From the NCBI RefSeq assembly GCF_002252635.1, contig NZ_NQKX01000014.1, positions 1-35,558 on the forward strand: DNA of 35,558 nt, read 5' to 3'. Source of the DNA: Synechococcus sp. MW101C3 (GTDB lineage Bacteria > Cyanobacteriota > Cyanobacteriia > PCC-6307 > Cyanobiaceae). The notes beneath the pieces were generated by a model. The model was not told the DNA's origin. It made no database searches and saw only the letters and a list, made by a program, of their open reading frames with translations. A program made the translations under genes and the position numbers. How positions within the stretch are numbered: the first letter of the stretch is position 1; each line of letters opens with the position of its first letter. Below, piece after piece: positions 10,535 to 17,361 of the stretch.

Positions 10535-10790
10535 CGAACGGTTCCTGATCCACCAGATGGACGTAGGGGCGGGCCAGCTCCGGGCGGTGAATCGCCAGCG
10601 CCCGCATCAGGTGCCAGTCCTGCAGGCCAGCGAAGGGGGTGGGGTAATCGTCTTCATCGAGGCGGCGGGCCAGCTCGGCGATCGCGGCTTCATCAAAGGC
10701 CTCAAGCCGCTCGGGGGTGATCGCTGGGCCACCGCTTCCCTGCGGCTGGCCGGCGGCCTCGGACGTGGACGGAGCGATGGGGTCGGCCAA
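10524..10790 (-). CDS. DUF2555-family cyanobacterial protein
   Basis: An 88-residue soluble acidic protein. The segment AELARRLDEDDYPTPFAGLQ followed by DWHLMRALAIHRPELARPYVHLVD matches what I recall of DUF2555, a small family confined to cyanobacteria; function not established here. The frame opens with TTG at 10790 and no ATG or GTG gives a sensible alternative, so the N-terminal 20 residues (Pro/Ser/Gly-rich) are uncertain. It is upstream of and overlaps coaBC, and is divergent from the tRNA gene 135 bp away. Confidence 0.75.
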   Translation of the reverse strand: MADPIAPSTSEAAGQPQGSGGPAITPERLEAFDEAAIAELARRLDEDDYPTPFAGLQDWHLMRALAIHRPELARPYVHLVDQEPFDEE

Positions 10791-10925
10791 GGCAATGGAG
10801 ACAGATGTCCGGTTTCATTCCATCGCATCAACGGCCTGGCGGCTGCTCGCTGCCTCAACGGCCCTGCCAGCGAACGCCCAGCCGCCCCGGCAGACACCCA
10901 GGCGGCAGTGATAGCTTTTCGCCAC

Positions 10926-10998
10926 GGGGAATTAGCTCAGCTGGTAGAGCGCTGCGATCGCACCGCAGAGGTCAGGGGTTCGAGTCCCCTATTCTCCA
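10926..10998 (+). tRNA. tRNA-Ala (anticodon CGC)
   Basis: A 73-nt cloverleaf: acceptor stem GGGGAAT paired with ATTCTCC (one G-T), D arm GCTC-AGCTGGTA-GAGC, anticodon stem CTGCG/CGCAG with loop ATCGCAC (anticodon CGC at 10959-10961, reads GCG codons), T arm AGGGG-TTCGAGT-CCCCT, discriminator A. The 3' CCA is not encoded. The HIP1 octamer GCGATCGC (10954-10961) lies across the anticodon stem and loop. No terminator was seen just downstream. Confidence 0.96.
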
Positions 10999-11429
10999 TC
11001 GGCTTCTCAGACTTTCAGGCACTCGGTTCAAAGGGGCTCCGCGCCCTGCGGAGATAGGCGTAGACGTAAGACAGCTTTGCTGCAGCAGCCCATCAGCCCT
11101 CTCCTCCCGTTCTGCCAGAGCCAGGAAGCCACTGAGGCCGCCATCGATGGGAGCCAGGCCATGCCGGCGAATGCAAAGCGGAGAGCCGGCACCCCAAAGC
11201 GATGAGGTGATGAGCTGTTGGTGACCGGACGGTTCGTTTCATTGGCTCTGTGAGCTGGCGGTGGGACAAGCCGGTCCGCAGCGCCCGAAGAAGGCCCGCC
11301 TGGCTGACGGGAGCGAATCGACCAACGGGAGCGGATCAGCCAAGAGCGGAAAGGCTGGGCACGGAAAGGCTGCGCGCGGAAAGGCCGAGATGGGATCAGG
11401 CGCTGGCTTCTGCCTGAGCGACCGACGCT
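10999..11429. other. Intergenic region without recognised gene
   Basis: 430 bp between the tRNA and the next gene. It holds a small hairpin (CTCCGC / GCGGAG near 11036-11052) and three near copies of CGGAAAGGC around 11346-11385. Open frames here have Arg/Pro-rich translations on both strands and no family match that I recognise. Confidence 0.4.
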
Positions 11430-11783
11430 CTAGAAGTCGGCGTAGATCTTCTGAAAGGCAGCGAAGGTTTCCTGGTTGTTCATTCCAGCCACGGCGACCA
11501 CGATCGTGCCGATCTTGCTGCTGCAAGAGACATTCAGGGTCATCGGCAAGTCTGCGTGAGCGGCGTAGAAATCGGATTTGTCTACCACTTCATGCTCGGA
11601 TGTAAACCCATGCTTGTTGGCGAGCATGGTGGCCCGTTGAACACAGCCTTCAACTGACTTGACGCCCAGGATGGCATCTGCGTACACATAGGGGACTGCC
11701 AAAGCCGGAAGTGGAAGGGCAATGGCGGAGGCCGCCAGCATGGCGAAGGGCGCCAGCCGTGCCGGGCATCCAAAGACTGACAT
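11430..11783 (-). CDS. Small secreted hypothetical protein
   Basis: A 117-residue protein with a clear Sec signal peptide (hydrophobic FAMLAASAIALPLPALA, cleavage likely after ALA near residue 29). The mature ~88 residues contain two cysteines (SVEGCVQRA and NVSCSS) that could form a disulfide, and read like a small alpha/beta domain. I do not recognise the family. The start is an ATG and codon use matches the neighbours. It is a lone gene: nothing is close downstream, and upstream lies a repeat-rich gap with paired palindromes 85-116 bp from the start codon. Likely periplasmic. Confidence 0.6.
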   Translation of the reverse strand: MSVFGCPARLAPFAMLAASAIALPLPALAVPYVYADAILGVKSVEGCVQRATMLANKHGFTSEHEVVDKSDFYAAHADLPMTLNVSCSSKIGTIVVAVAGMNNQETFAAFQKIYADF

Positions 11784-11867
11784 TGCGTTCCGTGAACTCT
11801 GTACAGCTTACCCGGGTGAAAAAGATGCAACAAAGAATGACAACAATCCAACGCATTGAGCAGCGAC

Positions 11868-11899
11868 CCATGCGCATGGAGCACAAACCATGCGCATGG
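11868..11899. repeat. Pair of 12-bp palindromes spaced 20 bp
   Basis: CCATGCGCATGG occurs at 11868-11879 and again at 11888-11899, each a perfect palindrome, inside a 16-nt direct repeat (11868-11883 and 11888-11903). Two weaker ACCATG-containing copies follow near 11910 and 11933. A 20-bp period is about two helical turns, so dimeric proteins could bind side by side on one face. They lie upstream of the secreted-protein gene. Confidence 0.55.
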
Positions 11900-12156
11900 A
11901 GCAGCGCGAACCATGCCGTGAATCAGCCGCGAACCATCTGCAGACATCACACCATCAGAGTGGTCGGGCCCATGGATTCACAGATTCATCCAACAGGCGA
12001 AGAATCCACGGCAGGCGGCCACCTGCACTCTTCCACCGTCTCCACCGGTGGAGGGCGGCTCACGGACTGAGCAACTCCTGCACTGAAGAAGAGATCTCGC
12101 TCCTCAGGGATGTTCAGCGCGGGGCGCCAAGCACCGGCCAGAGATCATCCTCTGCT

Positions 12157-12323
12157 TCTCACGAGCGGGAGCCGTTCAAGTCTCACGTTCGGGAAGCCTT
12201 CAGGTCTCACGTGGGAAAACCCTTCAAGTCTCACGCACGCGAGGAGCTCAGCTCTCGCGGGGGAAAGCTCTTCAACTCTCTCAAGGGCAGCGCTTCAACT
12301 CTCGTGTGCTGGAGCCGTTGAAC
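12157..12323. repeat. 24-nt tandem repeat array (seven imperfect copies)
   Basis: Seven contiguous units start at 12157, 12181, 12205, 12229, 12253, 12277 (23 nt) and 12300. The ends of each unit are conserved (starts TCTCACG, ends TTCAAG or TTCAAC) while the central ten or so bases vary, so the conserved element is a 13-nt junction, TTCAAGTCTCACG. A degenerate eighth copy may lie at 12095-12118. Read on the plus strand units 1-5 encode an octapeptide of type SHxREPFK, but the 23-nt unit breaks the frame. Read on the minus strand most units hold an in-frame stop. The last unit overlaps the 3' end of the minus-strand gene at 12295. Confidence 0.85.
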
Positions 12324-12576
12324 TGGTGCTGGCATCGAGCAAGCCGGCGAGGGCGGCCTGATAGCTGTCACGGTCAGCGGGGTCGCCCACAAGCGTGATG
12401 GCACCGCTGTCGGGCCACCAGTTGAGGCGGAGGTTGGTCTGCTTTTCGTCGAAGACGAACATCTCGTACGCCCCCTTGTGCTCCCAGTGACCGGGATGGT
12501 CGAGGCTGGTGACGATGGACTTGAGCTCGTCGAGGCTTCCGTGAAACTGCACGCAGGGGGCATCCGATCCGCCCAC
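12295..12576 (-). CDS. Conserved-looking hypothetical protein
   Basis: About 93 residues from a GTG at 12576 (another GTG at 12552 gives 85). The core (VQFHGSLDELKSIV, HPGHWEHKGAYEMFVFDEKQ, LRLNWWPDSGAITLVGD) alternates hydrophobic and charged residues like a compact alpha/beta domain and has biased codon use typical of real genes. I do not know the family. A much longer open frame continues upstream to 12903, but that part is antisense to the PCP_red gene and reads as low-complexity, so it is left out. The C-terminal tail STSSTAPAHES is encoded by the last unit of the tandem repeat, suggesting the array grew into, or out of, the gene end. Confidence 0.6.
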   Translation of the reverse strand: MGGSDAPCVQFHGSLDELKSIVTSLDHPGHWEHKGAYEMFVFDEKQTNLRLNWWPDSGAITLVGDPADRDSYQAALAGLLDASTSSTAPAHES

Positions 12577-12702
12577 TCTTGCAAAACGGCTGTCTCCGGC
12601 CTGTTGCCTATGCGACCTGACGCCAGGCCTCCCCTGCCGATGCGATGGGCCGCAAGGCCTCCCCGCAGGCCTCCCCACATCCTCCAACGACTGACCTGAA
12701 CC

Positions 12703-12864
12703 ATGGACTGGACCAGCGACGCCGAGCAGAAACTGAAGGAAGTGCCCTTCTTCGTGCGCCCCGCCGTGCGGCGACGGATCGAAGCGCTGGCGCAGGAGGC
12801 GCAGCTCAGCACGATCGATCTCACCTTCTACGACGAGGCACGAGCCCGCTTCGCGCGCCGCTGA
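12703..12864 (+). CDS. Stand-alone PCP_red-domain protein
   Basis: A 53-residue protein, MDWTSDAEQKLKEVPFFVRP continuing AVRRRIEALAQEAQLSTIDL and a TFYDEARARF end. This matches the PCP_red domain (Pfam name: proto-chlorophyllide reductase 57 kD subunit), which forms the C-terminus of ChlB/BchB in the dark-operative protochlorophyllide reductase and also occurs alone in cyanobacteria. Here it makes up the whole protein. Role unknown; chlorophyll synthesis is a guess from the domain name. The ATG is clear and the whole length is conserved-looking. It is divergent from the hypothetical gene at 12295-12576. Confidence 0.8.
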   Translation: MDWTSDAEQKLKEVPFFVRPAVRRRIEALAQEAQLSTIDLTFYDEARARFARR

Positions 12865-12950
12865 GCACGCCGGTTTCCGTGCCACCGACGGTGCGGCAGG
12901 CACGGCTGGGGGTCCTGCTCCGGCTCAACCCTTGCCTGGCCAGCGGGTCA

Positions 12951-12975
12951 GGGGGGGGTCGATAGGGTAAAAGGG
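12951..12975 (+). other. G-rich tract, possible G-quadruplex upstream of small gene
   Basis: A run of eight G is followed after TCGATA by GGG and after TAAAA by GGG. If the G8 run is split into two, the pattern meets the G-quadruplex rule with loops up to 6 nt. It ends 26 bp before the ATG at 13002, in the likely promoter or leader. The call is weaker than for the motif at 104-123. Confidence 0.35.
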
Positions 12976-13001
12976 AGCTCAGCATCCTGCCTCCCGCCTC
13001 C

Positions 13002-13202
13002 ATGTCGCAGTCAAAGCGAGAACAGGTCGTCAGCCATCTCCGCTACATCCGTCAGGAATTGCGCGAAATGCACCAGGGCGTCATGGAAGACGGCCTGCTG
13101 CCCGAGGCCGGCGAGGTGCGCGGCGTGATGGCGCAGATGGAAGCACTGCTCGAACTGCTCGAGGGCAAGGGCGCCCGCAAGAACAAGGACGGCGACGGCT
13201 GA
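13002..13202 (+). CDS. Small helical hypothetical protein
   Basis: A 66-residue, highly charged protein. Residues 4-58 are predicted to be two amphipathic helices (VVSHLRYIRQELREMHQGVM and VRGVMAQMEALLELLEG) joined by a short EDGLLPEAG linker, with a Lys/Asp-rich tail. It looks like a helical hairpin or coiled-coil dimer. I do not recognise the family, though the regular codon use and a strong terminator (13291-13320) behind it support a real gene. No Shine-Dalgarno sequence is obvious. Confidence 0.65.
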   Translation: MSQSKREQVVSHLRYIRQELREMHQGVMEDGLLPEAGEVRGVMAQMEALLELLEGKGARKNKDGDG

Positions 13203-13290
13203 GGCCGGCGGTCCCTTGACAGCACCGGCCGAGGGTGCATCTTGCCGGGACGCGAATCCATCGGTTGTCTGGGGCCGTTCCCATCCCCCT

Positions 13291-13320
13291 GGCCCGGGCC
13301 CTGCCCGGGCCTTTTTATTT
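13291..13320 (+). terminator. Intrinsic terminator
   Basis: A perfect 9-bp GC stem (13291-13299 with 13303-13311) with a 3-nt loop is followed by TTTTTATTT. It ends the transcript of the small gene at 13002-13202 and lies upstream of the ycf20 start, which argues against the longer in-frame extension of ycf20. Confidence 0.9.
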
Positions 13321-13441
13321 CAATCCCCTATGGATGGCGTTTGGGGGTACCCCCCACACCAGAAATGGTGTAAAAAGTGTTCGGCAGTTGTCCGGGCCAG
13401 GTGATGGGGATCGCCAGCCGTTGCTCCTGCCACCCTCTTCC

Positions 13442-13780
13442 GTGACCCGCCTGCAGCAGACCAGGCTTCATCGCCAGATCGGTCTGGCCGGTAAACGGCT
13501 GCAAGGTTGGGCCCACAATCCCTGGCGCCGGCTGTCTCTGCAGGTGATCACGCTGCTGGGCGGCTTCTTCATGGGGGGATCGGTGGGCATGCTCATCGGC
13601 GCCCTCTCCTATCTGGACCCGGTCGCCGCCCTGGCCAGCGTGGCGCTGATCGAGCTGTCGGTGCGCACCCGCCGCGCCCTGCTGCAGCAGAGCGGCGACC
13701 GCCTCACCCTGCAGCTGATCGATGCCGCCCGTACCGGCTTCCTCTACGGGCTGTTGCTGGACGGTTTCAAGCTGCTGTGA
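13442..13780 (+). CDS. ycf20: Ycf20-like (DUF565) membrane protein
   Basis: A 112-residue protein from a GTG start. The N-terminus [20 protein letters not shown] and [20 protein letters not shown] match the Ycf20/DUF565 family found in cyanobacteria, algal plastids and plants, where homologues are linked to non-photochemical quenching in green algae. Two hydrophobic segments (about residues 36-62 and the C-terminal LYGLLLDGF stretch) suggest a thylakoid or plasma membrane protein. The open frame continues upstream to 13235, but that part runs through the terminator, so the GTG is chosen. The 3' end overlaps the converging pyrB gene by 14 bp. Confidence 0.8.
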   Translation: MTRLQQTRLHRQIGLAGKRLQGWAHNPWRRLSLQVITLLGGFFMGGSVGMLIGALSYLDPVAALASVALIELSVRTRRALLQQSGDRLTLQLIDAARTGFLYGLLLDGFKLL

Positions 13781-14801
13781 ACGGGTCGGGTTCAGCGGCA
13801 GCCAGCAGGTATAACAGCGCCATGCGGATCGGAATGCCGTTGCGCACCTGCTCTTCCACCAAGCAGCGGCTGGGATCATCCAGCAGCGCACCGCTCAGCT
13901 CCACGCCACGGTTCACCGGCCCCGGGTGCAGCACCGGCACCAGCTTGCCGCACAGCTCGAGCCGCCGGTGGCTGACGCCGTAGTGGCGGTGGTAGGTGTC
14001 CAGACTGGTGAGCAGGTGCTGGTGCATGCGCTCCTGCTGCAGGCGCAGGGTCATCACCGCATCGGCGCCCGGCAGGGCCTCCTCCAGCTGACGCACAATG
14101 CGGATCGAGCCGCGCCGCTCCACCGGATCGTGCGCCTGGCCCGGCGGCGGTGCCTGCACGAAGGCCGCGAAGCCATCGGGCAGCAGCGTGGCAGGACCGC
14201 AGAGCACCACATCAGCGCCGCAGGCGGTGAGCGCCCACAGGTTGGAGCGGGCCACGCGGGAATGGAGCACATCCCCCACGATCACGATGCGCTTGCCGGC
14301 CAGGGCAGCGGGCGTGGGCGCCGTCGGCTCGAACCAGCGGGCGAGGGTGAGCAGATCCAGCAGGCCCTGGCTGGGATGGCTGTGCAGACCATCGCCGCCG
14401 TTGAGCACCGCCACCCGCTCGCCGCTGCGGTCAAGGGCGCGGGCCATGGCGGCGGGTACAGCGGCGCAGGCATGACGCACCACCAGCACGTCGGCGCCCA
14501 TGGCCACGTAGGTGCGGGCGGTGTCGAGCAGGCTCTCGCCCTTGCTCAACGAGCTGGAGGCCGGTGAGAAACTCTGCACATCAGCTGACAGCCGCCGGGC
14601 AGCCAGCTCGAAGCTGCTGCGGGTGCGGGTGCTGGGCTCGAAGAACAGGCTGGTGACGAGACGGCCCTGCAGGGCCGGCAAACGCCGCGCGCCGCTGGTG
14701 GGCAGGGAGCGGAAGCGCTGCGCCAGCTCCAGCACGGTGGCGAAGTCGGCGAGAGAGAAGGCGGAGAGATCCAGCACATGGCGGTGGCTCCAGCGGCTCA
14801 T
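13767..14801 (-). CDS. pyrB: Aspartate carbamoyltransferase catalytic chain
   Basis: First committed step of pyrimidine synthesis: carbamoyl phosphate plus aspartate. The 344-residue protein from [16 protein letters not shown] has the carbamoyl-phosphate motif [18 protein letters not shown], the [11 protein letters not shown] loop, the KIG-like block [19 protein letters not shown] and [13 protein letters not shown] near the aspartate site. The frame stays open upstream to 14960, but that extension is antisense-like and lies inside mpg. It overlaps the stop of mpg by 4 bp (ATGA), so mpg-pyrB are coupled. Confidence 0.95.
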   Translation of the reverse strand: MSRWSHRHVLDLSAFSLADFATVLELAQRFRSLPTSGARRLPALQGRLVTSLFFEPSTRTRSSFELAARRLSADVQSFSPASSSLSKGESLLDTARTYVAMGADVLVVRHACAAVPAAMARALDRSGERVAVLNGGDGLHSHPSQGLLDLLTLARWFEPTAPTPAALAGKRIVIVGDVLHSRVARSNLWALTACGADVVLCGPATLLPDGFAAFVQAPPPGQAHDPVERRGSIRIVRQLEEALPGADAVMTLRLQQERMHQHLLTSLDTYHRHYGVSHRRLELCGKLVPVLHPGPVNRGVELSGALLDDPSRCLVEEQVRNGIPIRMALLYLLAAAEPDPFTAA

Positions 14802-15553
14802 GGCAGCCCACCCTGTGTGGCCATCGCGGCGGGGCAGAAGGCCACCGCCGGCCGGGGCGGGCGATCGCCCCGCGCGCGGCGGCTGACGCTGCGACTGGCG
14901 CGCAGATACCAGCGCCAGGGCAACTCCTGGGCCTGGGAAATGCCGATGCGGGTGGTGCACACCATCGGGTCGTCGCCCGCCTGCTCACAGCCCTGCCACC
15001 AGCGCTGGAGCGCCTCCGGGCGCGGCGCGATCCAGGCCCCCTGCGGCGGTGCCAGCAGCTGGCGGTCGTGGCAGCGGTTCAGGCCGAAACGCCGCGCCAG
15101 CAGAGCGGGGCCGGCAGCGATCCGCTCGGCCTCGCCCGGCAGGGCCACGGCCCTGAGCAGGACCCCACTGGCGTAGTCGTCGTGTCCTGTGACCACATTC
15201 ACGCAGTGATGCAGGCCGTAGGTGAGATACACATACAAGCGGCCCGGCGGGCCGAAGAGGGTGTCGTTGCTGGGGGAACGGCGGCGGTGCCCATGGCAGG
15301 CGGGTTCACTCTGGCCATAGGCCTCGGTTTCCACCACCACCCCCCAGACATGGCCGCCACCGGGCAGGGCGCGCACCAGCAGACAGCCCACCAGATCGGG
15401 GGCCACCTGCTCGGCCGGACGGGCGAAGGCCTTGAGCGGCAGGCCGGCGCCGGCCGCAGCGGGCAGCCGGTGATCGCTCGCGCACACGGCTGCGCCCGCC
15501 GGGTCGCCACCCGCCAGACTGGCGTCGGCGGGGGTGGTCACAGTCCCTGCCAT
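14798..15553 (-). CDS. mpg: 3-methyladenine DNA glycosylase (AAG/MPG family)
   Basis: Base-excision repair enzyme that removes alkylated purines. From the ATG at 15553 the protein has 251 residues. Family features are [18 protein letters not shown], the catalytic-glutamate motif [18 protein letters not shown], the intercalating-loop region [18 protein letters not shown] and [20 protein letters not shown]. About 35 N-terminal residues and a 30-residue Arg/Pro-rich tail are outside the conserved domain. The open frame extends to 16204, but that is antisense to other genes and is rejected. Coupled to pyrB by a 4-bp overlap; divergent from a tiny membrane protein gene 21 bp away. Confidence 0.9.
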   Translation of the reverse strand: MAGTVTTPADASLAGGDPAGAAVCASDHRLPAAAGAGLPLKAFARPAEQVAPDLVGCLLVRALPGGGHVWGVVVETEAYGQSEPACHGHRRRSPSNDTLFGPPGRLYVYLTYGLHHCVNVVTGHDDYASGVLLRAVALPGEAERIAAGPALLARRFGLNRCHDRQLLAPPQGAWIAPRPEALQRWWQGCEQAGDDPMVCTTRIGISQAQELPWRWYLRASRSVSRRARGDRPPRPAVAFCPAAMATQGGLP

Positions 15554-15574
15554 TCGTCTGATCGGCTCCTTCCC

Positions 15575-15718
15575 TTGTCCAGCGCTCTCTCCAGTTTCAA
15601 CCTCGGCACCGTGCTGCTGGCCGGCAGCGGGCTGTTCGTCCTGGCCACGCTCTACTTCGGTACCCGCGGTGGCTTCTACGACACCGACGATTACGACGGC
15701 AACGGCACTGCCCACTGA
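15575..15718 (+). CDS. 47-residue single-pass membrane protein
   Basis: From a TTG at 15575 the frame encodes 47 residues: a short polar head, one hydrophobic helix ([20 protein letters not shown], residues about 10-29) and an acidic tail [17 protein letters not shown]. The size and layout resemble the tiny single-helix subunits of thylakoid complexes (photosystem or NDH-1 type), but I cannot name it. No ATG exists; a GTG at codon 13 would cut into the helix. There is no clear Shine-Dalgarno sequence. It is divergent from mpg. Confidence 0.6.
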   Translation: MSSALSSFNLGTVLLAGSGLFVLATLYFGTRGGFYDTDDYDGNGTAH

Positions 15719-15765
15719 AGTGGAGCCAGCGGGCGTTGTGCCTGGGCAAACCCGCCCAGCCGCGT

Positions 15766-16065
15766 TCAGCCCTGGCTGTGCAGCCGTTCCGATTCCGGGC
15801 AGTCGTCGGCGGTTTCCAGATCCTCCGCACTGCCGCTGCGGCTGAACGAGGCCAGCCGGGTGCTCACCGCCCCGATCGATTCCAGCCGCACGCTCTCCTC
15901 CCAGCTGTGGCGCTCGTCGTCGTCGGCCATGTCGTAGCGGAGGGTGACCAGATCGCCCACGATCTCCACCACGGTGGCCTGCTCGATCCAGCGCTGCTGA
16001 TCCCGCAGGAACACCCACACCGGGCGTTTCTCGCTGCAGAACTGATCCAGCTTGCGGTGCAACAT
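15766..16065 (-). CDS. DUF6679-family cyanobacterial protein
   Basis: A 99-residue soluble protein from the ATG at 16065 (a GTG sits just before it, with GGAGG close upstream). [39 protein letters not shown] and [19 protein letters not shown] give a small beta-rich domain that I recall as the cyanobacteria-specific DUF6679 family, ending DDCPESERL. No known function. It stands alone on the minus strand, divergent from the creatininase-family gene. Confidence 0.75.
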   Translation of the reverse strand: MLHRKLDQFCSEKRPVWVFLRDQQRWIEQATVVEIVGDLVTLRYDMADDDERHSWEESVRLESIGAVSTRLASFSRSGSAEDLETADDCPESERLHSQG

Positions 16066-16145
16066 CACCCTCCCGGCCAGCGCCGGACGAGGCCGGGTCA
16101 GGCCCGGTTGGCTTCGATCCTAGAGATGATGCACGGGACACTTTC

Positions 16146-17009
16146 ATGCGGCGGCCACGCCGCCTTTCGCCGGTGAGCACCACGTCCTCCCCTGCACCGG
16201 CCACGGCGGGCAGCCCCGCCGTTCCGGGCCCGGTGGCCAGTCATGAGGCGATCCGGCTGCAGCTGCGCAGCTGGCCGGAGGTGGAGGCCTATCTGGAGCG
16301 CTGCAAGGGGGTGATCGTGCCGCTCGGCTCCACCGAACAGCACGGGCCCACCGGCGCCATCGGCACCGACGCCCTCACCGCCGAAGCGGTGGCGCTCGAG
16401 GTGGGACGCCGAACCGGCGTGCTGGTGACGCCCGCGCAGGCCTTCGGCATGGCGGAGCACCACCTGGCCTTCCCCGGCACGATCAGCCTCCAACCCGCCA
16501 CCCTGCTGGCCGTCCTGCATGACGTGGTGCTGTCGCTGGCACGGCATGGCTTCCAGCGCATCTTCGTGATCAATGGGCATGGCGGCAACATCGCCACGGC
16601 GCGGGCCGCCTTCGCCCAGGCCTACGGCACCGCCGCCGCCCGCGGGCTGCCCCATGCCACCGAGCTGCGTTGCCGGCTGGCCAACTGGTTCATGGCGGGG
16701 CCGGTGATGCGGCAGGCCCGGGAGCTCTATGGCGATCGTGAAGGGCACCACGCCACCCCCAGCGAAATCGCCCTCACCCTGCACCTGGAGCCCAGCCTGA
16801 TCGCCCTGCAGCGCCCCTTGCCGGAAGCGGCGCCGGCGGGCCCGATCCACGGGCCAGAGGATTTCCGCCGCCGCCACCCCGATGGGCGCATGGGCTCCGA
16901 TCCCTTCCTGGCCACCGCCGCCCATGGCGCGGCCATCCTCGATCAGGCCGCCAGCGCGCTCACCGCCGATCTCGAAGCCTTCCTCAGCGACGGGGAACCG
17001 GCTGACTGA
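16146..17009 (+). CDS. Creatininase-family amidohydrolase
   Basis: A 287-residue (278 if the GTG at 16173 is the start) metal-dependent hydrolase-fold protein. Metal ligands of the family are recognisable: Glu and His in [12 protein letters not shown], Asp in GTDALTAE, His in INGHGGN, and Glu in the SEIALTLH segment. Family members hydrolyse creatinine or formamide-type amides, including riboflavin-pathway intermediates in archaea, so the substrate is open. The first 30 residues are Ala/Pro/Ser-rich and non-conserved. gatC follows after 48 bp on the same strand. Confidence 0.88.
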   Translation: MRRPRRLSPVSTTSSPAPATAGSPAVPGPVASHEAIRLQLRSWPEVEAYLERCKGVIVPLGSTEQHGPTGAIGTDALTAEAVALEVGRRTGVLVTPAQAFGMAEHHLAFPGTISLQPATLLAVLHDVVLSLARHGFQRIFVINGHGGNIATARAAFAQAYGTAAARGLPHATELRCRLANWFMAGPVMRQARELYGDREGHHATPSEIALTLHLEPSLIALQRPLPEAAPAGPIHGPEDFRRRHPDGRMGSDPFLATAAHGAAILDQAASALTADLEAFLSDGEPAD

Positions 17010-17057
17010 ACGGGTGGGCGCAGGCTAGGTTCGGCCTCAGATGTGAGCTCCGGTGCG

Positions 17058-17351
17058 ATGAGCAGGATCGACAGTGACGACGTGCGCAAGGTGGCCAAAC
17101 TGGCCCGCCTGGAGCTGCCTGAAGAGAAGATCGCCACTTACACCAGCCAGCTGGAGCGCATCCTCGATTACGTCGCCCATCTTGAGCAGGTGGACACCGA
17201 GGGCGTGCCAGCCACCACCCGCGCGGTGGAAGTGGTGAACGTTACCCGCGAAGACCGGGTGGATCCCACTGCCGTACGCGAGGAACTGCTGGGGTTGGCG
17301 CCGCAGCGCCAGGGCGATTTCTTCCGGGTGCCGAAAATCCTGGCCGATTAG
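17058..17351 (+). CDS. gatC: Glutamyl-tRNA(Gln) amidotransferase subunit C
   Basis: Small structural subunit of GatCAB, which converts Glu-tRNA(Gln) to Gln-tRNA(Gln) in organisms lacking glutaminyl-tRNA synthetase. The 97-residue protein begins [20 protein letters not shown] and continues with [20 protein letters not shown] and a C-terminal [21 protein letters not shown], all typical. A GTG 15 bp upstream is a possible longer start, but homologues start at the ATG used here. The stop is 10 bp from the converging crtR gene. Confidence 0.95.
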   Translation: MSRIDSDDVRKVAKLARLELPEEKIATYTSQLERILDYVAHLEQVDTEGVPATTRAVEVVNVTREDRVDPTAVREELLGLAPQRQGDFFRVPKILAD

Positions 17352-17361
17352 CTTCTTTCGC

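Noticed and set aside
9170-10720. 516-codon plus-strand open frame opposite coaBC
   Set aside because: Antisense of a complete, motif-bearing coaBC gene; translation is low-complexity and matches no family.
11890-12321. 143-codon plus-strand frame through the 24-nt repeats encoding SHxREPFK-type octapeptides
   Set aside because: The 23-nt unit breaks the repeat frame, the N-terminal part is Arg/Ser/His-rich without pattern, and it overlaps the end of a better-supported gene. Kept only as part of the repeat description.
12157-12323. CRISPR array
   Set aside because: The period is 24 nt with a 13-nt core and about 11-nt variable centre, far below repeat-plus-spacer lengths, and no cas genes are in the window.
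12577-12903. Upstream extension of the minus-strand gene at 12295
   Set aside because: It is antisense to the PCP_red gene and has no protein-like pattern.
13235-13441. Upstream extension of ycf20
   Set aside because: It would run through a strong intrinsic terminator and a non-conserved stretch; family members start near the GTG at 13442.
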